The notes below the pieces were generated by a model. The model had not been told where the DNA came from and searched no databases. It saw nothing but the letters and a program-made list of their open reading frames with translations. DNA of 64,000 bases from Candidatus Neomicrothrix sp. UBA6944. Its GTDB lineage: Bacteria; Actinomycetota; Acidimicrobiia; Acidimicrobiales; Poriferisodalaceae. A program made the translations under genes and the position numbers. Below are positions 26,941-34,693 of the stretch, piece by piece; position 1 is the first letter of the stretch; the number at the start of each line of letters is the position of its first letter. Location: positions 1 to 64,000 of the forward strand of contig DJZU01000014.1 of NCBI GenBank assembly GCA_002448715.1, written 5' to 3'.

Positions 26941-28437
26941 ATGTCGTCTACTCAGTGGAGTTCTAAACGTCCAGCGCTCCGAGATGGCCTCGTCGCTGTA
27001 GTTAAACGCGATTGTCCTACGTGCGTGGATATTGCGTCAGTGCTAGAGGAGATCAACCAGCGGGGTCAGGGCGTTACCGTCTATACCCAAGACGATCCTG
27101 ATTTCCCAGAGGTAATCGCAAATAGGATCGATGATCGCACTTTGGAATTCTCATGGCATTACGACATAGAGACTGTGCCAACACTGATGTTTGTGCAAGA
27201 CGGAGTGGAACTAGCCCGTACTGTCGGATGGAGCCGTCCTGATTGGGAAGCGATGTCCGGCGTTGATGACCTCGGAACGGACCTTCCCGAAATGCGTCCT
27301 GGATGTGGATCCATGTCTGTGGACCCTAGTTTGGCGGATTCGTTAGACCTGAAATTTGGAGACCGTTCGACGCAAAGCCGTCTGGTGGAATTAGCCGCCC
27401 TTGAGGACGAATTCGATGCCATGTTCGATCGAGGATGGTCTGACGGCCTGCCCGTGGTTCCACCCACTGAAGAACGAGTAGCGCGCATGCTGGCAGGAAC
27501 GGAGCGGCAGGCGGATGAAATTGTGGCGATCGTCCCACCGACACTCAATTCCTGCACCGTAGAAAAAGTCGCCATTAATGCTGTCATGGCAGGGTGCAAA
27601 CCGGAGTACCTACCCGTGGTGTTAGCGGCCGTTGAGGCAGCGTGTACAGACCAGTTCAACATGCACGGCCTCCTGTGCACCCTGTGGTTTTCTGGCCCAA
27701 TCATCATCGTCAACGGCCCGATTCGTCAGCGAATCGGAATGAACGCAGACAAGAACGCTTTAGGGCAAGGGAACAGGGCGAATTCCACAATAGGGCGAGC
27801 GTTGCAGCTTGTTGTAAGAAACGTCGGCGGCGGCAAACCTGGTGTGGGTGGGATTGACCGTTCAGCGTTGGGGGCCCCATCGAAAGTTGGATGGTGCTTC
27901 GCTGAAGATGAAGAAAACTTACCTGAGGGGTGGGATCCACTATCGGTCACGAGAGGCTTCGAACAAGACGAAGACACGGTGACCCTCTTCGCAGGACACG
28001 GGCCAATTGGTTGTATAGATCAAATCTCCCGAACGCCCGAATCGTTGATCCGAACTTTGGCCCAGCAACTACAAGCAGTTGGTAACCGCAAACTTCCAAG
28101 CGAAGCGATGATCGTCATGACCCCTGAGCACATGAATGTCTTCTCTGCGGCAGGCTGGTCAAAGACGAAGTTCTATGAGGAGTTAGAGCCACTGCTTCAA
28201 ATGGACCCCGAGCTTTCCGCTAGAGGCGCCCTAGGTATCGAAGAAGGAATACCTCTATCGTCTGCCGAGGAGACAGTATTTGGGTCTGAAGCCGGACGAG
28301 AGATTCGCAAACTTCCCGCATGGTCACCGATGATCGTTCGGGCTGGGGGAGGAGCAGGCGGCTTCTCGGCGATCTTGGAGGGTTGGGTTCCGGGAAGCAA
28401 GGGGAGCACCCCAATTACGCATCGGATCGGCACCTAG
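26941..28437 (+). CDS. Thioredoxin-like domain fused to a large uncharacterised domain
   Basis: 498 residues. About 15-115 look like a thioredoxin fold: a CPTC motif near residue 27 in VVKRDCPTCVDIA, and a cis-proline-like TVPTLMF near residue 80. The rest (about 140-498) is a conserved-looking domain starting with a RGWSDGLPVVPPTEERV segment, then PPTLNSCTVEKVAINAV and a Gly/Asn-rich centre (NVGGGKPG). DGLPVVPPT-type segments occur in proteins encoded next to UGSC-family proteins, as far as I recall, but I cannot assign an activity. It begins nine bases after tpiA and lies before secG, so it is embedded in a glycolysis-secretion operon. No signal peptide is visible. Confidence 0.6.
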   Translation: MSSTQWSSKRPALRDGLVAVVKRDCPTCVDIASVLEEINQRGQGVTVYTQDDPDFPEVIANRIDDRTLEFSWHYDIETVPTLMFVQDGVELARTVGWSRPDWEAMSGVDDLGTDLPEMRPGCGSMSVDPSLADSLDLKFGDRSTQSRLVELAALEDEFDAMFDRGWSDGLPVVPPTEERVARMLAGTERQADEIVAIVPPTLNSCTVEKVAINAVMAGCKPEYLPVVLAAVEAACTDQFNMHGLLCTLWFSGPIIIVNGPIRQRIGMNADKNALGQGNRANSTIGRALQLVVRNVGGGKPGVGGIDRSALGAPSKVGWCFAEDEENLPEGWDPLSVTRGFEQDEDTVTLFAGHGPIGCIDQISRTPESLIRTLAQQLQAVGNRKLPSEAMIVMTPEHMNVFSAAGWSKTKFYEELEPLLQMDPELSARGALGIEEGIPLSSAEETVFGSEAGREIRKLPAWSPMIVRAGGGAGGFSAILEGWVPGSKGSTPITHRIGT

Positions 28438-28502
28438 CTCCGATCCTGGCCTTGAGACTCCAGATCGAGGAGTCGCGGAGAGACGCTGGTACTATCGACC
28501 CT

Positions 28503-28733
28503 GTGTTGACCTGGATAGTTGGTGCTTTGCACTTGATCTCTGCATTCTCGCTGGTGGGCCTTGTGTTGCTGCACAGCGGCAAAGGCGGAGGTGTTTCCGA
28601 CATGTTCGGAGGAAGCGTCGGAGCAACAGCTGCGGGCTCAACAGTTGCCGAAAAAAACCTCAGTCGTATCACGGTGGTTGTGGCGGTCACCTTCGGCTTC
28701 ACTACTTTGATATTGGGTTTATTGCTTGCGTAG
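28503..28733 (+). CDS. secG: Protein translocase subunit SecG
   Basis: Small auxiliary subunit of the SecYEG translocon in the inner membrane. From GTG 28503 it has 76 residues: a first membrane helix (about 4-22), the conserved loop LLHSGKGGGVSDMFGGS, and a second helix near the C-terminus (about 53-74). Longer in-frame starts exist upstream but would place an unrelated charged segment in front. A position downstream of the gap-pgk-tpiA cluster is typical for Actinobacteria. Confidence 0.9.
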   Translation: MLTWIVGALHLISAFSLVGLVLLHSGKGGGVSDMFGGSVGATAAGSTVAEKNLSRITVVVAVTFGFTTLILGLLLA

Positions 28734-28817
28734 TCGGCGGTTTGTTGGCGATTTCTCTATGTTGGCAACCTTCAGGACGTTGGTAGAGTGGTCCCTCTTC
28801 CGGGTGACCGGAGCAGC

Positions 28818-28905
28818 GTCGGAGTGGCGGAATTGGCAGACGCGCTAGACTAAGGATCTAGTGCCCGTTAAGGGTGTGGGGGTTCAAGTCCCCCCTCCGA
28901 CACCA
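28818..28905 (+). tRNA. tRNA-Leu, anticodon AAG, CCA encoded
   Basis: Acceptor GTCGGAG pairs with CTCCGAC; anticodon stem CTAGA/TCTAG encloses loop CTAAGGA, so positions 34-36 read AAG. A class II variable arm (GCCCGTTAAGGGTGT) and T-arm GGGGGTTCAAGTCCCCC follow. Discriminator A is at 28902 and CCA at 28903-28905 is encoded. The identity is leucine by structure and anticodon. A34 is less common than G34 in bacterial leucine tRNAs and would need deamination to inosine to read CUC. Confidence 0.93.
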
Positions 28906-29003
28906 TCTGAAGTCGCAACAAAGCGGAGCCGGGCATACATGGTGCGCCTAAGCGTTTATTGTTGCTTCGACACCAATTATCGATCACTTTAAGGCATACA
29001 ACT

Positions 29004-29324
29004 ATGGACATCACCACCACTGAGACGCTACCTGGGCGCAGAATCACCTCTGTGAAGGGGGTCGCGGTAGGTTCGACGATTCGAACGAAACACATCGGTA
29101 AGGACATCGGCGCGGGTCTCAAGTCACTTGTCGGTGGAGAACTAAAGAGCTATTCAGACATGCTCACTGAGGCACGGGCTCAGGCACTGTCTCGCATGGA
29201 AGAGCAAGCCGTCCAACTCGGTGCCGACGCGCTAATCAACCTCCGTTTCATGACATCGTCGGTTGCTTCGGGCGCCTCAGAGATCTTGGCCTATGCAACT
29301 GCTGTCACCACTGAACCCTCCTGA
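29004..29324 (+). CDS. YbjQ/UPF0145-family protein
   Basis: 106 residues from ATG 29004 (AAGG nine bases upstream). The sequence GRRITSVKGVAVGSTIRTKHIGKDI, here spanning about residues 10-34, together with the GADALINLRF segment and an alternating hydrophobic beta pattern, matches the YbjQ (DUF74) family. It likely forms a small oligomeric soluble protein of unknown function. It stands alone between tRNA-Leu(AAG) and a convergent alcohol dehydrogenase gene. Confidence 0.8.
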   Translation: MDITTTETLPGRRITSVKGVAVGSTIRTKHIGKDIGAGLKSLVGGELKSYSDMLTEARAQALSRMEEQAVQLGADALINLRFMTSSVASGASEILAYATAVTTEPS

Positions 29325-29425
29325 TCAAGCGATTCGCCGAACGTTCGCTTCCTGATCAAGGAGAGGTTCAAAATAGTGAAGGCGACATCTGTGCTGCCTA
29401 GCTCAGCGCTCTTCTGCTGTATGGC

Positions 29426-29450
29426 GAAGCATGCTTCATTCCCCGAAGCA
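29426..29450. repeat. Inverted-repeat cluster between convergent genes
   Basis: A perfect 12-base palindrome GAAGCATGCTTC (29426-29437) is followed by a third matching arm GAAGCA at 29445-29450. TGCTTC (29432-29437) can form a 6-bp stem with GAAGCA over a 7-base loop. It lies in the 162-base gap between the convergent UPF0145 and alcohol dehydrogenase genes. There is no T run on either side, so a classical terminator is not supported; it could be a protein-binding palindrome or chance. Confidence 0.3.
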
Positions 29451-29486
29451 AGCTTGTCGATATCCGAACAACGCTTTATAAGTCAG

Positions 29487-30590
29487 CTAATCGTAAATGA
29501 TGACCGAACGGCCCTCAGTTCCAGTAAGCATGGCGTCAATTGCTTCCTGGACGTTTTTGATTGGTACTCGCTTAGAGATCAGTCGGTCAACAGGCAAAAG
29601 ACCATCAAGATAGGCGGCACAGAGTTCGTCGATGGCCCTACCAGCGTCGGTAGCTGCGTAGTAGCTCCCCTTGATTGTTTTTTCTGAACGAATGAGGTCA
29701 GCGCTGACGAAACTCGTTAAGTCGGAGGCGCTTGGTACGCCGACTAGAACCAGGGTGCCACCGGGTCTAACAGCCGTCAGCCATTCCTGTTGAAGGCTGG
29801 TGCTGCCGATAGCTTCGATCACAACATCGGCGCCTCGCCCATCGGTGACGCTCAGCACTGCATCGATTGCCCCGTCACCAGCGATGATGAAATCTGTTGC
29901 ACCTAGGTCACTAGATAAATACTTTTTCTCCGGGGCGCGGTCGACAGCGATCACCTTTTCAGCGCCTGCCATACGAGCGCCCATCACGGCGCTAAGACCA
30001 ACTCCACCGGCGCCTACCACCACCACGGTGTCCCCTTCGGAGATCTCTCCACGGTGCAAAGCCGCCCCAACCCCTGTAGCTACGCCGCACCCGATGAGCG
30101 CGGCAACCTCGAAAGGAACGGAATCGGGTATCGGCCTACAACTAACTTCTGAAACCACCATATGTTCAGACCAGGTAGATATGCCGCAATAGTGCAATAT
30201 CGGTTCACCGTTGCGTGTAATCCGGCTAGTTCCATCTGCGAGATAACCGCTCCAGATTCGCTGAGTCCCTTCGGAACACAAATGTTTTTGCTCGCGGATG
30301 CAATAAAAGCAAAGCCCACAACTGGGAACCCAATTGAGTGCTACCCGATCACCGACTCGTATTGTGTTGACGTCCGGGCCAACTGCGACTACTTCGCCCG
30401 CCCCTTCGTGCCCAAGCACGCAAGGTAGTTCGGCTCCATGCTGGCCTGTGATCGCGTGTTGGTCGCTATGGCAAATTCCAGATGCACCCATCTTGACTAA
30501 GACTTCTCCGTCAAGAGGCTCGTTTAGATCAAGGGTCTCTACCTGAACTGGTCCTCCGACAGAATCAAGGGTGACGGCAAGTGTTTTCAT
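29487..30590 (-). CDS. Zinc-dependent alcohol dehydrogenase, class III-like
   Basis: Medium-chain dehydrogenase of 367 residues. Catalytic zinc ligands lie in GICHSDQH and LGHEGAG; structural zinc cysteines in CGLCFYC...LC. The Rossmann motif GAGGVGLSAV is near residue 197, and Asp of VDRAP suggests NAD. It is a paralogue of mscR but lacks the MscR-specific segments, so mycothiol dependence is not indicated. It follows the PPOX-type gene in the direction of transcription (56-base gap). Alcohol or aldehyde oxidation is likely; the substrate is unknown. Confidence 0.8.
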   Translation of the reverse strand: MKTLAVTLDSVGGPVQVETLDLNEPLDGEVLVKMGASGICHSDQHAITGQHGAELPCVLGHEGAGEVVAVGPDVNTIRVGDRVALNWVPSCGLCFYCIREQKHLCSEGTQRIWSGYLADGTSRITRNGEPILHYCGISTWSEHMVVSEVSCRPIPDSVPFEVAALIGCGVATGVGAALHRGEISEGDTVVVVGAGGVGLSAVMGARMAGAEKVIAVDRAPEKKYLSSDLGATDFIIAGDGAIDAVLSVTDGRGADVVIEAIGSTSLQQEWLTAVRPGGTLVLVGVPSASDLTSFVSADLIRSEKTIKGSYYAATDAGRAIDELCAAYLDGLLPVDRLISKRVPIKNVQEAIDAMLTGTEGRSVIIYD

Positions 30591-30646
30591 GAATACTTCC
30601 TGGGCAAATCAATTTTGGTTCTCGATTTTGTCGGAGGAACCCGCAC

Positions 30647-31099
30647 TCATCCAGATGGGTGGTTGCCGATGATGCGAGTCGGGGCCACTAGGACAGCGGC
30701 CCTTCGGCTACGAACCATTTCCTGATCGTATTCATCGAAATCATTATGTTGGCCGCCCGCTGCTATATAAATTTCGCGCAGGAGCAGGCGCAGCGTCTCT
30801 GCATCAAAGTTGTGTTCTTGATCGTCCGGCCCGATCAGGTCAGCTTCGCCAGTTACGGATACCCAATTCCAACCACGCCTAATCGTTATCGTTACCTCTG
30901 ACCCGCGACGCACATGTTTAAGCCGTCCAGCTGATCCCATCGAGACCAATGCGACGCACTCAGTTGCTTTAATTGGGTGCATGATTACGCCACAATTCGC
31001 GATGCTTGAGAGCACCCGGCCATCTGCCTGGACCGTGCTGATTGTTGCAAGCCCCGTCTCATCGGCAAGAAATCTCTTTACGTCGTCAAGGTCGCTCAT
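30647..31099 (-). CDS. PPOX/FDOR split-barrel flavin- or F420-dependent oxidoreductase
   Basis: 150 residues, split beta-barrel type. It begins with DVKRFLADETGLATISTVQADGR-like sequence (short helix then first strand), typical for pyridoxamine 5'-phosphate oxidase-like proteins of the actinobacterial F420/FMN group, and keeps the WVSVTGEADL segment and closing VAPTRI. The gene is upstream of the alcohol dehydrogenase on the minus strand and could share its transcript. Cofactor choice (FMN or F420) cannot be decided by eye. Confidence 0.7.
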   Translation of the reverse strand: MSDLDDVKRFLADETGLATISTVQADGRVLSSIANCGVIMHPIKATECVALVSMGSAGRLKHVRRGSEVTITIRRGWNWVSVTGEADLIGPDDQEHNFDAETLRLLLREIYIAAGGQHNDFDEYDQEMVRSRRAAVLVAPTRIIGNHPSG

Positions 31100-31222
31100 G
31101 TTCGAAACTTTGTCCCGGCTTTTGCGAAATTAGATGCAAACGGATGGATCGCACTGATCTGTTGTATCACGATTCTGCTGGCACTTTCCTGTGTGAAGGG
31201 AAGACCTTAAGGAGTTGTAAAT

Positions 31223-31345
31223 ATGAGAAGGGGCGTTATCTCGAGGGCTGTCATATGGATTGCTCAAATTCGGTTGAGTTTGTCAGCTAGCGACGATTTG
31301 TTTGAAACTATCGCTATTACCGGCGATCAAGGCGAGAAAGGGTAA
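31223..31345 (+). CDS. Possible small protein (40 aa) with strong ribosome-binding site
   Basis: This lies in the 423-base gap 31100-31522, which holds no annotated-size gene. A perfect AAGGAG (31209-31214) is 8 bases upstream of ATG 31223, opening a 40-codon frame that begins MRRGVISRAVIW and ends at TAA 31343-31345. The same frame then continues for 29 codons (31346-31432) encoding a clear membrane helix. No homologue is recognised, and coding is not proven. Confidence 0.35.
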   Translation: MRRGVISRAVIWIAQIRLSLSASDDLFETIAITGDQGEKG

Positions 31346-31354
31346 CGATTTGCT

Positions 31355-31435
31355 GTGTCTGGCGGTCTAGCACTCTTCATAGCGGCAGCTTTGCTACTAG
31401 GTCTTTGGAAGCTGAAGCTGCTGAGAAAGTTGTGA
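31355..31435 (+). CDS. Possible 26-aa single-helix membrane peptide
   Basis: From GTG 31355, in the same frame as the preceding small ORF and just after its stop codon. It encodes MSGG, a helix LALFIAAALLLGLW, then the basic tail KLKLLRKL, ending at TGA 31433-31435. The composition is that of a small tail-anchored or leader-like membrane peptide. There is no obvious ribosome-binding site of its own, so it may be translated by coupling, or the two pieces may be one gene broken by a stop codon. Confidence 0.25.
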   Translation: MSGGLALFIAAALLLGLWKLKLLRKL

Positions 31436-31522
31436 TTCTGCAGCTAACTCCGCTAGTCGCTTATGCGGTTTTCGAGCGGTATGCATCGCGAGAAGAGATC
31501 GGGTCTCTGGCAAGATAATCAC

Positions 31523-32344
31523 ATGGACGTTGTACTTACAGGCACAGGCAGCCCGCTACCTGACCCCAATAGAGCGGGCCCTTCCACATTGATAAAGGCG
31601 GATGACTGTCACGTCCTGGTCGATGCCGGTCGCGGGGTAGTTATGAGAATGGCTGGAGCCGGATCATTGCCGGTATTTTTGCGCGCCGTGCTTATAACCC
31701 ACTTACACAGTGATCACATCTGCGACCTCAACGACGTCATCACTACTCACTGGATCATGAGTCAGGGCAACGTAGCGCTACCGATATACGGCCCTCCAGG
31801 GACTAAGGAGTTCGTGAACCGGCAAATACACGCCTTAGAGGCAGATATCAGCTACCGCATCGAACATCACGAAGAACTAACAAACGGGCCGCTAGTCGAA
31901 GTAGTTGAACTTGCTGCGGGAGAACAATTCATGATTGGCGAGCTGTTAATCAGAACCGCAGCAACTGAACATGCACCGGTTAGACCAACATTGGGTTACC
32001 GCATAGAACAGAACGAGATAGCCGTAGCGCTAGTCGGGGACACGGTGCCCTGTGAAGGTGTCGACGAACTGGCTAGAGAGGTAGACGCCTACGTTCAGAC
32101 TGTGATCCGCAGCGATCTTGTCAGCTTGAGCCCTAACTCCATGATGCACGACATTTTGGATTACCACTCAGATGTACAACAAGCAGCGCAAACCGCAGAA
32201 CGAGTTAATGCAAAAAGGCTCGTCCTCACGCACATGGTTCCAGCGCCAAATCAGGAGCAATACAGCGACTGGATCGACGAGGCCCAGAAACACTTTCACG
32301 GCGAAATAGTGATAGGTGAGGACCTCACAACAGTTTCCCTCTAA
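31523..32344 (+). CDS. Metallo-beta-lactamase-fold hydrolase, RNase Z/arylsulfatase-like
   Basis: 273 residues from ATG 31523. MDVVLTGTGSPLPDPNRAGPS at the start and the zinc motif HLHSDH (about residue 67) are typical of the RNase Z-like MBL branch, which also includes alkyl-sulfatase and phosphodiesterase relatives; later His (MMHD, LTHM) complete the site. A longer start at 31463 adds 20 residues with no family resemblance. It lies eight bases upstream of an arylsulfatase gene, so the pair is an operon. A tRNA-processing role is unlikely in this context; hydrolysis of an ester is more plausible. Confidence 0.75.
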   Translation: MDVVLTGTGSPLPDPNRAGPSTLIKADDCHVLVDAGRGVVMRMAGAGSLPVFLRAVLITHLHSDHICDLNDVITTHWIMSQGNVALPIYGPPGTKEFVNRQIHALEADISYRIEHHEELTNGPLVEVVELAAGEQFMIGELLIRTAATEHAPVRPTLGYRIEQNEIAVALVGDTVPCEGVDELAREVDAYVQTVIRSDLVSLSPNSMMHDILDYHSDVQQAAQTAERVNAKRLVLTHMVPAPNQEQYSDWIDEAQKHFHGEIVIGEDLTTVSL

Positions 32345-32352
32345 AGGACATC

Positions 32353-34632
32353 GTGACGATTAAACCTGTACCAGAATTCCAGGGACGAATAGGAAGGACC
32401 CTCGAAGAGTCCGAAGCTCATTTTCCCACCAAGCAACACCCGGGGAGAGAGGCCCCAAACGTCGTAATTATCCTGCTCGACGACACCGGATACGCGCAGT
32501 TGGGCTGCTACGGCTCAGACATAGACACCACACACATAGACGGGCTTGCTAACAACGGTCTTCGATTCACAAACTTCCACGTCACACCGCTCTGCTCTCC
32601 CACCCGAGCTGCACTATTGACTGGGAGGTCGCAACACAGCGTAGGAATGAGATCCGTATCGAACCATCAAACCGGATTCCCCCACCAACTAGGACACATA
32701 ACCAACCATGCAGCCACAATTGCTGAAGTTCTGCAGTCAGAGGGATACGTCACATTCTGTGCTGGGAAATGGCACCTTGCCCCAACCAACGACATTTCTG
32801 CTGCCGGGCCCTTCGACCAATGGCCGTTAGGGAGAGGCTTTGACCGCTTCTACGGATTTCTTGAAGGGGAGACTGATCAGTTTCACCCAGAGCTTGTTGT
32901 CGACAACCAGCACATCGAAGCACCTGCTAAGGCAGAAGGCGACTATCACTTAAGTGAAGACTTGGTTGATCAACTCCTGAAGATGATCAACGACAGTAAA
33001 GGGATTCGCGCGGACCGCCCGTTCTTTGCTTATCTGCCCTTCGGCGCCACGCACGCTCCACATCAGGCACCTGATCAGTATCTGCAGAAGTATCGCGGAC
33101 GTTACGATCAGGGTTGGGACATCACTCGGGATGACTGGTATCGGCAGCAAATAAAGCTTGGCGTTACCTCAGAAGAGACCCAGCTCGCACCCCGCAACAG
33201 AGGCGTAGAAGCTTGGAGGGACCTTCCCGCATCTCACCAAGCAGTCGCCTGCAGGCTACAAGAAGCATTCGCTGCGTTTTTGGATCACACCGACGATCAA
33301 ATAGGACGATTTGTTGATGGTTTAAAGGAAATGGGTGAGCTAGATAACACCATTTTGGTTTTTCTGGCTGACAACGGCGCCTCGCAAGAAGGAGGCCCCT
33401 ATGGGGTGCTGCATGAAATGAAGTTCTTCAACGGCGTGTTTGATTCTCCAGACGATTTAATTGAGGAGATCGACGACATCGGCGGACCCCATAGCCACTG
33501 CAACTACCCGTGGGGTTGGGCCCAGTGTGGCAACACTCCGTTTAAGTGGTACAAGCAAAATACTCATGAAGGTGGCGTGCACGTCCCGATGATTATCCAT
33601 TGGCCTGACGGGATCAATGCCGATGAGAACGGGTCGTTTCGGTCACAATTTGTAAACGTATCCGATATCGTCCCGACCCTCTACGAACTACTAGCTGTGA
33701 CGCCGCCAGGTGACTACAGAGGGTATGAGCAGCTCCCGATAACTGGATCTTCCTTCGCGTCGATCCTCAACACCGCCGAGGCACCAGCCACCAACAAGCT
33801 TCAATATTTCGAGCAGTTTGGTTCAAGGGCGCTGGTCGCTGAAGACGAAGGTATCTACTGGAAAGCCGTCGCCCGCCATAAGCAGGGAGAACCTTTTGAG
33901 GACGACAGATGGGAGCTATACAACCTGTCTGTAGATGCATCTGAGTGCACGGACCTGGCCAAGACCCAACCCGAAAGATTGGAGCGATTAATTGATATCT
34001 GGTGGGAACAAGCAGAGCTAAATGGCGTATTGCCGTTAGATGATCGTACGCTCGAACTCTTCAGGTCTCGCATTGACGATCACTCACCACACCCAAGCCA
34101 TCGTAAATACCGCTACCGCCCCCCGATGTCGTCAATACCGGCTCAGGTGTCTCCCTCTCCATCTGGAAGATCGTGGCATCTTGAGGCGATGTTGAATTGT
34201 GACACTGACGATGAGGGTGTGATTTACGCTCGCGGAAATGAAAATGCAGGAATCACAATCTTCATTCAAAACTCGCAGTTAGTTGTTGACTACAACGCGT
34301 TCAAGGACCACTCAGTCTTGGAATCAACGATCCCACTGGTCTCAGGCAACAATGAACTCTCTGTTCTGGTGCAACGACTAGAAGAGGGGGCTGGTCGGAT
34401 CGAAATCGCAGTAAATGGAACGCCCTCTGGGTCCATTCAGCTGCCTTTTCTGATGGGGATGATTAGTTCGATGGGTGCAAGCGTAGGCAGAGACGCAGGT
34501 TCTCCTGTATCTCCCCGATATGAGGCTCCTTTTGAGTTCACAGGTGATCTACAAGAAATCACAATCCAATTAGCTGCGAAAACGCGACAAGAGGACGACG
34601 CAAACGGCAATGCGGAAATGTCGCGTCAGTGA
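32353..34632 (+). CDS. Type I arylsulfatase
   Basis: Sulfate-ester hydrolase of 759 residues from GTG 32353. PNVVIILLDDTGY gives the metal-binding Asp43/Asp44, and CSPTR at 81-85 is the formylglycine signature, with Cys81 converted by a formylglycine-generating enzyme not in this window. Metal-ligand segment FLADNGAS lies near residue 340. The length and the C-terminal beta-rich region (about 600-740) match the large bacterial arylsulfatases. No signal peptide is visible, so it may be cytoplasmic. It is the second gene of the MBL-sulfatase operon. Confidence 0.88.
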   Translation: MTIKPVPEFQGRIGRTLEESEAHFPTKQHPGREAPNVVIILLDDTGYAQLGCYGSDIDTTHIDGLANNGLRFTNFHVTPLCSPTRAALLTGRSQHSVGMRSVSNHQTGFPHQLGHITNHAATIAEVLQSEGYVTFCAGKWHLAPTNDISAAGPFDQWPLGRGFDRFYGFLEGETDQFHPELVVDNQHIEAPAKAEGDYHLSEDLVDQLLKMINDSKGIRADRPFFAYLPFGATHAPHQAPDQYLQKYRGRYDQGWDITRDDWYRQQIKLGVTSEETQLAPRNRGVEAWRDLPASHQAVACRLQEAFAAFLDHTDDQIGRFVDGLKEMGELDNTILVFLADNGASQEGGPYGVLHEMKFFNGVFDSPDDLIEEIDDIGGPHSHCNYPWGWAQCGNTPFKWYKQNTHEGGVHVPMIIHWPDGINADENGSFRSQFVNVSDIVPTLYELLAVTPPGDYRGYEQLPITGSSFASILNTAEAPATNKLQYFEQFGSRALVAEDEGIYWKAVARHKQGEPFEDDRWELYNLSVDASECTDLAKTQPERLERLIDIWWEQAELNGVLPLDDRTLELFRSRIDDHSPHPSHRKYRYRPPMSSIPAQVSPSPSGRSWHLEAMLNCDTDDEGVIYARGNENAGITIFIQNSQLVVDYNAFKDHSVLESTIPLVSGNNELSVLVQRLEEGAGRIEIAVNGTPSGSIQLPFLMGMISSMGASVGRDAGSPVSPRYEAPFEFTGDLQEITIQLAAKTRQEDDANGNAEMSRQ

Positions 34633-34655
34633 TCAAAAGAACCGAACTTCAGATC

Positions 34656-34680
34656 AGATTGGAGACGTAGTCCTCAATCT
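34656..34680. terminator. Possible bidirectional terminator hairpin
   Basis: AGATTG (34656-34661) pairs with CAATCT (34675-34680); a further G-T, one mismatch and two pairs extend the stem to ten positions around a 5-base loop. It lies in the 61-base gap between the convergent arylsulfatase and BVMO genes. No long T run follows, so support is only moderate. Confidence 0.35.
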
Positions 34681-34693
34681 CAATTAAGCACAA

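Larger units (their letters stand above)
31100..31522. other. 423-base intergenic region between divergent genes
   Basis: Between the PPOX-type gene (minus) and the MBL-fold gene (plus). It holds the promoter zones of both and the two possible small ORFs listed at 31223-31345 and 31355-31435. I saw no tRNA, terminator or repeat of note in it. Confidence 0.6.

Noticed and set aside
29376..29687. 103-codon plus-strand frame with a good ribosome-binding site upstream of GTG 29376
   Set aside because: About two thirds of it lies antisense inside the alcohol dehydrogenase gene and the peptide has no recognisable features.
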